A stretch of 64,000 nucleotides of DNA from contig NC_081415.1 of the NCBI RefSeq assembly GCF_030272615.1, forward strand, positions 379,097,392 through 379,161,391, read 5' to 3'. Below are positions 58,183-64,000 of the stretch, one piece after another. Under the pieces are notes generated by a model that was given only the letters and a program-made list of their open reading frames with translations, ran no database searches and had not been told where the DNA came from. This stretch comes from Cryptomeria japonica (Eukaryota; Streptophyta; Pinopsida; Cupressales; Cupressaceae). Made by a program: the position numbers and the translations under genes. Every line of letters begins with the position of its first letter. Position 1 is the stretch's first letter.

Positions 58183-58305
58183 AAACATCTTTTGAAGTGC
58201 TCGATACAGTTTGCTGGCCGAAACATCTTTTAGTCTTCACGCCTATGGGAATATACATTTTTTTTAATATTTTTTTTATTTTCAAATATAGTGTTCAACA
58301 GATTG

Positions 58306-59044
58306 GACCTCTCGATGTATTTCCAGGATGTCTTATGTGTTGGATATTATTTGTTTGGTCTAAGACTGACATGGCTTGTGATTATGTAATTGGTTTATTA
58401 TCTAGTGTCTGACCTAATTGTTATGGTTGAGGGTTTGTATATATAGATGTAAGATCTCATTGTAGATCATCATGGTTATGTTAGAGGTCATGGTCAAGGA
58501 ATGTAATTTGCAAATAATGTAATATCATTCAAGCAAAGGATTTGGTCGAGCAGTGGAGATTGAATTGGGTTTATGTAAGAGGATTTAGACCTCTGGTATT
58601 GAACTTAACCAGAACTATACTCAAGCATAGGAGATGTTACCTTTTGTAGTTCAACACTTCTTCCAATTGTAGTTTGGATTTCTATGTAGTCAGTGAGGCT
58701 CCTTTTGTGATGAGTAGTGCACTCTAGGTTGTTGGCCTTCCTGCAAGTGCAAGCCCCTCAATTGTAATTCACATACTTACTGCAGAAGTATTATCTGACT
58801 GTGGGTAGGCTTCCCACCGTGGTTTTTCCCTTTACTAGGTTTTCCATGTACAAATCTTGGTGTCATGTGGATGGAATTTATTCTATGATTATTGTTTATG
58901 CTTAATTGGTTTAACTGCTATTCCAGTATTAATGTTTTGGGTTCTAGTATTAAAGTTTAAATTTCTAATGGTTCCAGTAATCTGAGACAACTGATTCACT
59001 CCCCCCCCTCTCAGTTGTCTTTCGGTTATTTGAACTGTCTAACA
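58306..59044 (+). repeat. 3' LTR of G, second part
   Basis: Continues the LTR after H and one duplication copy (58301-58305). TATA-like TATATATAG is at 58438-58446. The block with CCCACCGTGGTTTTTCCC is at 58814-58831. The hairpin is at 58985-59020 with a 10-bp stem, AGACAACTGA with TCAGTTGTCT. Confidence 0.9.
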
Positions 59045-59049
59045 AAGAT

Positions 59050-59623
59050 AGCAGCAAAGAGTGAAGGAGAGTAGAGTGAGTTTCAGAGAAAATCTAGCAA
59101 GGCAAAAACTAATTTGTAGAGGATTCAGATAGAAAGAACAAAGGACCAGTAATAGAGAATTAGTCTAACAAAAAATATTTTAACCAGCAGAGAGAATTGT
59201 TTGCAGGGGTTACAAAACTAATTTGTAACAGGTGTTTATCATTGTATCAATTTTATATCTCATTGTATTTCACTAAGTGGGTGCTCAATGCAGGGGTTGG
59301 TGCTCAAAATTGATTAGGGTTGGTGCTCCTTTGGGTAGGTGTCCATAAATTTCTAGGGGTTTGTGCTCCTTGGGTTGGTTCCCTCAACATTGTAGAATTT
59401 TAATTTCATTGTGAGGTTGGATTGGAGCAGTAGATCTCCAACAACATTTCTCACCGAGATTTTTCCCACATTGGGTTTTCCTCATATATCCAGTGTTATG
59501 TGATGTGCTCTTGTGTGTGGTTGCTTGTTAGTGCTTTCATTATCCTACTGGTTGCACACATTGTTTGAAATTATTTTTAATCACTGATTCACCCTCCCTC
59601 CTAGTGATATCTTGTATTCTAGA
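59050..59623 (+). repeat. 3' LTR of F, second part
   Basis: Resumes the LTR of F after G and one duplication copy (59045-59049), from AGCAGCAAAGAG to TATTCTAGA. It contains the GGTTGGTGCTC repeats and the hairpin at 59580-59608. Confidence 0.9.
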
Positions 59624-60268
59624 CATACCTCTTTAGTAGCTAGCCTTCTTCTAGTCATCACACCTTTATTTTTATCTCCAATAATTTGATTTTCAGAATG
59701 ATTCAGTCTTACATACCTCGAAGTCTTTTGATTGTTCTGATTTTCAGGTTCCTACTCCTCTCCACCGACAACAACAACATCCAGATTAACTATCTCTACT
59801 AGATCATTCTGCTTCAATTCTTTAGTTTGAATAAGATTTAGAACAATCCGCAAGCTCTGCAAGCTCTGATTTCTTTTCCAAGGTTCTCATCTACCTTCAC
59901 ATTTTCACTTTCTACTATCTTTCTCAGTCTCCTATTGTAGCACCGGTAGGCTTTGCTCTTTGTTGAATATCCCAAGAAAATTCCTTCACCACTTCTTGCA
60001 TCAAACTTTCCTATGTCATCATCTCACTTGATATAACATTTGCTACCAAATATTGTGAAATATCTCACAGTACCTCAACATGACCAAACCATAGCTCATA
60101 AGGAGTCTTATTGGTATCACCTTTAATATGAAGTCGGTTGAATGTGTAAACAACAATGCTAATAGCTTCTCTCCAATAGATCTTTGGAACATTCCCTTCA
60201 ATCAACATAGTCCTTGCAGCGTCCAAAACAATCTTGTTCTTCCTTTCAACAAATCTATTTCTTGTGCA
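59624..60268 (-). pseudogene. pol: Copia integrase C-terminus and reverse transcriptase start of J
   Basis: Upstream continuation of the pol frame of J beyond F. Reading from 60268 downwards, the integrase end shows RFVERKNKIVLDAARTM, WREAISIVVYTFNR and KTPYELWFGHV. A degraded linker then leads to DKNKGVMTRRRLATKEVC next to the insertion site of F, just before the EPKDVVED start at 32330. It begins abruptly inside integrase at 60268. Several stops break it. Confidence 0.85.
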
Positions 60269-60273
60269 CATAA

Positions 60274-60367
60274 TTTATCTAATTTGCCTTAATAAGCACA
60301 TTAAATTTTCTCCTCAAGTACATATCCTTTTGACATCAATGACAATATTATTAGATCAAAATCAAAA
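60274..60367 (-). repeat. Solo LTR M, 5' end
   Basis: In element orientation this reads like the start of a Copia LTR, with ATTGTCATTGATGTCAAAAG as in the LTR start of F. It lies between the right duplication of J (CATAA 60269-60273) and the resumption of KL at ATTCTT (60368-60373). Together with 28152-29215 it makes an LTR of about 1158 bp. Confidence 0.55.
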
Positions 60368-60740
60368 ATTCTTGTTGTAAATCTTTAGGGGATGAAGGAA
60401 TAGTGGGAGAGATGGAGGCTACTTGTAGGCCAATTTCTTTGTGGGAGGGAGATATGTCATTTGATTGGTTGTTTTGGGATGAGCCATTGCTAGGAATAAG
60501 TGGATGATTTTTATCATGCTTAGAAAAAGTATCTTGACATATGCCTAATTCCTCATTAGGTGAATTATTAAGATGTTCTTCAACAGTGATGTCACCTTGA
60601 TCAATAAGGTCCTGAATGAGGTTTTTCAATGTTGCACAATCAGAATTTGTATGTTCTTTGGTCTTATGATATTCCCAAAAGTCACAACCATTCCACCATG
60701 AGGGTTTGACTACAAGTTCATAGTGAAAAATTTTTGATCA
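60368..60740 (-). pseudogene. gag: Gypsy gag C-terminus of element KL
   Basis: The translation contains KPSWWNGCDFWEYHKTKEHTN, a zinc-knuckle-like segment, followed by LIQDLIDQGDITVEEH. These match NWWNDNHFCNYYRNKRHQTN and LIQDLIDNGTITVD in gag of element B. A Ser/Pro-rich linker follows with SPTIPSSPKDLQQEF, where the frame breaks at the M/J nest. The linker then continues at 28151. The part N-terminal to the knuckle is not recognisable. Confidence 0.75.
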
Positions 60741-62950
60741 CATGATGATGCTTGAGTAGACAATTTTATTTTTTAAGCAAGATTCAATTGGTTATGCAAG
60801 ATTTGTTATTTTTGTCCTCTTGTGTTGTGAATGTTTGCTAGAAGAAAAGAAATCTATGATTGATTTTGAGGATTTGTCATGGCAGTGGATGTTTACGGAT
60901 GTTTAGGATGGGTTGTTTGGTCAAACGACTTGAGAAGGTGTGATGTTCAAGTAAAAGATTTTGTTCGTTTTTATTTTAAATGTTCTATTTTTTTATTTTT
61001 AAATGTTTTTTGGCTTTTTTATTTATGTTTTTTTTTTACTTTTTAATTAAATACAAAAGAAATCAAGAAAGAAATGTGAAAGACAAAATCCCATGTTTCT
61101 ATTTCGATGATGTGTCCCCTTTTGGTTTCAAGTGGGGAAGGGGATTTAAACATTCAAACACATAAGACGCACCAACATACCTACTCAAGTGGGAGTATCA
61201 ATCCCTTGAATACACAAGAAATGATGACAAAAAGGTTCAAGTATAAGATTTACAAGCTCAAATAGGGGTATCCTCTATATACCAGAAGGTTATGTTGAGG
61301 CTTAAATTCATGAAACTATATGGAATAATGCCAAATGGTCAAGAGGAAAGGGTAACCCACTCTCCACCTACACTTAACTAAGGTATAAATTTCTTAGAGG
61401 CTTGGCCTAGAATGACAAGATTTCTCTTTCAATAGGTGTGTATTTAAATTTACCCTCTCTATTTATACTTTTTTATAGCACATGAGTTGAGGTTCTCCCC
61501 TAGAGTGATCACTTGTCTAGGTAGGGCTCCTAAAAAGAAAAGGTAAGATCCCTTATTTTTTGTGCACTCAAGTTCACCACTAGGATGCAAGAGGAGAGAA
61601 TACATAAGGAAAACATGGGGATTAAAATAAAAGGGTGTTTATTTTAATCCCAAAGCCTAATGTATATGATCAATTTTAAGCCCATTTTCTATATGTGGAA
61701 AACACGCCAAACAAGTCGATCTAAAGAAAGAAATGATTTAATGGTAGATGAAAAATATTATGATCACTTTTAAAAATGTAAATTAGATGGTTTAGAAAAA
61801 TTGAACCTATATTTAATTCTTTCCAATCGTGTTTGAAACCCCTTGATCTAATATGATGAGCTCCAAGCTAGCTTATTCAACTTTAAATCAAGTGTGTAAA
61901 ATCATGACAAATATGAAAGACCCAAGAAAAGAAATGTGTTACACATATAGATTCCTTGTAATATTAGAACTCATTATAAAACCCTTTCAAGGATGATAAA
62001 GTAATCTTATGATGCAATAAAATAAATGAAAATAAAATATAAGCTCATTACAAGATTAACATTTGATTTTTTAATTTTTAATCTAGTCAAACAAGATTTG
62101 ATTTTTTTCAAAATAATTTACTCCAAATATAAAAAATGCAAAGAATATAACCTACTAAAATTTTAAGAGGTTTCTAAAAATGTAATTTTTTTTTTAAAAA
62201 TCCTTAATTTGAGTCCTAGAGAGCAACTTTCTGATAAAATACAAATTTTCAAATACCTAATTTTATGCTCATTATTTTACATAAAAATTAAAAAAATAAA
62301 GAATAGAAACCCCTTATAATTTTGAGGCCTTTCCAAATATTATTTTATTTTTTCAAAAAATTGCTGATTTGCAATCAAAATTTAATATTCATGGAAAACA
62401 TAAAATAATTATAACTCAGCCAAAATTCATGATAAAAATTTGATTTGTGGACTGTAACTTCTTTATATGATCTTCAACATGGAATAAGAAAATGCACAAA
62501 ATTTTGCAACTATTTGATAGATATGATGAAATATTTGAAAAACCCTAGGGTTTCACCTTCAACCCTATATGCACAAGGTTAGTCTTCAAATTTTTGAACA
62601 AAATAACAATATATGATTAGGAAAACCTCCAAAAATATAGATTCAATAGGAATGTGGGTCCCACTAGGCATGTCGAAATGTATGAAGGGGAAATTTTAAA
62701 GCAAAATGAATCATCGAATAAGACAACCAAAAAAACCCTACAATTGAAACTAATTCCAAAACCTCAAAAAAATTAGAGGATTAATGAATAAAAACTTGAA
62801 ATCAAATGGAAAATACACAATTATACCTCGATCAAGCATGCATTATATTGGTCTCCATTTCTCTTCTTGACCTTCGTGTAATGGTAGTATGTTTCTCTCA
62901 AAATATGTAGCACTATTATGACAACATGATCACACAAAAGATCAAAGATT
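60741..62950 (-). other. Probable leader of gypsy element KL
   Basis: No coding evidence. Some layout resembles the leaders of A and B: a more structured block near 61130-61640 with CTCTCCACC and GGTTCTCCCCTAGAGT segments. Then comes a very AT-rich stretch with A and T runs (62050-62420). No primer site of the A/B type was found where expected near 62850-62950. Confidence 0.4.
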
Positions 62951-63585
62951 GTGGTTGAGAATAATAGATGATCAAGGTTGCATTTATAGATTTTTCAATA
63001 TCGATCAACAATGGTGATTTGAAGATGAGAATATTTAATTGAGATTATTTAGGAGGTTAACTTATTGCATGATGAAAATAGATAGAATTGATTGATCAGA
63101 TAAGAGGATTGATTAGTCTATTGATCTTGAAATTCGTGAATAGAAGAGGTAGAAGTGAATACTTAATTAGAATTAAATAATCAACTAATTATTTAATTGA
63201 GCATGTGTGAAGAATAAGAAAAAGAATTAAATAAAAATATTATTTAATTCATGTGCATGAGAAAGATAAATAAATAAAATTATTTATTTTTGAGGAATTT
63301 ATTTCAAGACCAAAAAGTAGATAATTAAATAAATTAAAGAATTCCTTTACTTATAGAAGACTTAGTAAAATAATTAAGTGATTAAAATAATTATTTAATT
63401 ATAGGAGACAATAATAAAAGAATTAATTAAATAATTAAAATTATTTAATTAATATTTGCAGAAAAAGAATATTTAAAATATTAGAACTTATTTAATCATG
63501 TGCATGAGAAAAGAATTAGAAAAAGAATTAAATAAATAAATTATTTAATTTATGTGCATGTGGTAAATAAATAAAATAACAATTC
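62951..63585 (-). repeat. AT-rich LTR-like sequence, probably from KL
   Basis: Rich in AATTAAATAATT and TTATTTAATT blocks, with CATGTGCATGAG recurring near 63242, 63493 and 63552, like the outer part of the LTRs of A and B. The TGTATACACC edge was not seen, so the limits are uncertain. Confidence 0.4.
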
Positions 63586-64000
63586 TTTTTTTTTTTTTTT
63601 TAAATAAGTGGCAAACCACTAAATTATTTTTTAATTAATTATAAGAAATCTACACAGTCCTGGTTCAAGAGAAGGAAGGATAGAACCAGGAAGGAAACCT
63701 TTGGTTGTAGCTCATATAAGAAACCTAATAAATAAACATGATTACATAAAAAATGACACATCGCCAAACTCAGATATAAAATACTACTCTGAATTCCATC
63801 AAGAGCTAGAACCTAGATCAAATGGATGTACATGAGAGAAGTCTTCTTGATTATTAGTAGAATCCACTACTTTTACCTCGACCGAGGAATTATTAATAAT
63901 AAGCATCAACCTCTCAAATTCTGCTATAAAATTCCTTAAAACCCTATCCTACACAAAATTATTAACCACATCCAGAACATCTCGGAAGCAATTGTCAGCC
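63586..64000 (-). mobile_element. Possible 3' end of a LINE, cut by the window end
   Basis: A run of 16 T (63586-63601) on the plus strand would be the poly(A) tail of a minus-strand non-LTR element. To its right are about 180 bases of non-coding sequence (with GGTTTGCCACTTA before the tail in element orientation) and then a minus-strand open stretch rich in Phe, Asn, Val and Asp up to 64000. No reverse transcriptase or RNase H motif is visible, so this is tentative. Confidence 0.35.

Larger units (their letters stand above)
53302..58300 (-). mobile_element. Unclassified insertion H with two intact ORFs
   Basis: 4999 bp inserted into the 3' LTR of G; comparison with the 5' LTR defines both edges, and GATTG is duplicated (53297-53301 and 58301-58305). 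On the plus strand it begins TATTGGGTCT and ends GTTCAACA, so its ends resemble decayed TGTTGG/CAACA LTR-type ends, and a 5-bp duplication fits retroelement integration. However, no LTRs, primer site or terminal inverted repeats beyond about five bases were found. Its ORFs are intact, unlike every other long ORF here, which suggests it is the youngest insertion. Its coding part is less AT-rich than its surroundings. Class unknown. Confidence 0.75.
40230..59044 (+). mobile_element. Copia element G, nearly complete, interrupted by I and H
   Basis: G starts TATTGGCCAT (40230; the usual TG has become TA) and ends GTCTAACA (59044). Flanks are AAGAC and AAGAT (40225-40229 and 59045-59049). It has two LTRs, a perfect tRNA-Met primer site, gag, protease, integrase, reverse transcriptase, RNase H and a polypurine tract, in Copia order. 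Insert I (with TSD) sits in integrase and insert H in the 3' LTR; without them G is 7068 bp. Long LTRs, the C-rich LTR end and this primer site fit the SIRE/Maximus branch, which is inference. Its stops are mostly C to T or G to A changes. Confidence 0.9.
32356..59623 (+). mobile_element. Copia-type element F, rearranged, interrupted by G
   Basis: F starts TGTTGGCATT at 32356 and ends TATTCTAGA at 59623. The flanks are CATAT (32351-32355) and CATAC (59624-59628), a target duplication with one transition. Its 5' LTR is 32356-33897. Its 3' LTR is split by G into 39262-40229 and 59050-59623; the parts sum to 1542 bp, exactly the 5' LTR length. The internal domain order is abnormal: gag, a reverse transcriptase fragment, a second zinc-knuckle block, protease, then the end of reverse transcriptase and RNase H. 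Integrase is missing. Removing F restores contiguity of the J reading frame. Confidence 0.85.
29216..60268 (-). mobile_element. 5'-truncated Copia element J, interrupted by F
   Basis: J consists of a 3' LTR (29216-30561), polypurine tract, RNase H and reverse transcriptase (30834-32355), then, beyond the insertion F, the start of reverse transcriptase and the integrase C-terminus (59624-60268). It ends abruptly inside integrase with no gag, primer site or 5' LTR. Yet CATAA lies on both sides (29211-29215 and 60269-60273), so the truncated form may be what integrated. Without F and one copy of its duplication J is about 3.8 kb. Confidence 0.75.

Noticed and set aside
57666-58294. CACTA transposon end (TAGTG at 58290-58294 plus subterminal repeats)
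   Set aside because: The G LTR comparison puts the edge six bases further right and gives a 5-bp duplication; no CACTA sequence is at the left edge and no transposase is seen. The motif array is one-sided, whereas CACTA subterminal repeats occur at both ends.
53302-58300. H as a normal LTR retrotransposon
   Set aside because: No direct repeat pair was found when the first ~1 kb and last ~1 kb were compared, and there is no tRNA-complementary primer site or polypurine tract at an LTR edge.

Overview
This window looks like intergenic DNA from a large-genome seed plant. It is AT-rich and is filled with nested, decaying LTR retrotransposons carrying plant-type tRNA-Met primer sites. I found no convincing host gene, RNA gene or CRISPR array. 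A gymnosperm (conifer) is my best guess, from the density of old long-LTR elements and the lack of genes, but the sequence does not prove it.

Left part (1-14111): two minus-strand Ty3/gypsy elements of one family. Element A (1-8949) has inserted into the gag of element B (8950-14111). A keeps protease, RNase H and integrase remnants but has no visible gag or reverse transcriptase. B keeps gag, leader, primer site and 5' LTR.

Middle-left (14112-28151): a solo Copia-type LTR (15148-16342, TSD ATGAT), a complete non-autonomous Copia element C1 (18005-25068, TSD AAGTA) and a second solo LTR (25823-27048). The last two lie in the proline-rich linker of an old gypsy element, KL.

The nest (28152-60367): everything between the two halves of KL is one stack. 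KL is split by a degraded solo LTR, M (6-bp overlap ATTCTT). M contains J, a 5'-truncated Copia element (TSD CATAA). J contains F, a rearranged Copia element (TSD CATAT/CATAC). F's 3' LTR contains G, a nearly complete Copia element (TSD AAGAC/AAGAT). G contains two insertions: I in its integrase (43809-50546, TSD ATGAA) and H in its 3' LTR (53302-58300, TSD GATTG). With the inserts removed, reading frames and LTR lengths fit; both F LTRs come to 1542 bp.

Right end (60368-64000): KL gag remnant, leader and AT-rich LTR-like sequence, then a poly-T tract that may be the tail of a minus-strand LINE.

Three points stand out. (1) C1 and I form a non-autonomous family: LTRs, tRNA-Met PBS, a four-zinc-knuckle Gag, and a long second ORF of about 1100 codons in place of pol. 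They share a leader box with the autonomous element G, which suggests G-like machinery mobilises them. (2) H carries the only intact long ORFs of the window, 653 and 360 codons, in the same frame and separated by a single UGA. Upstream lies a dense array of the 7-mer TCGATGA, and part of ORF1 resembles ORF2 of C1 and I. (3) The Copia-type LTRs carry a hairpin near their 3' end whose C-rich loop is constant while its outer stem changes sequence and keeps pairing.
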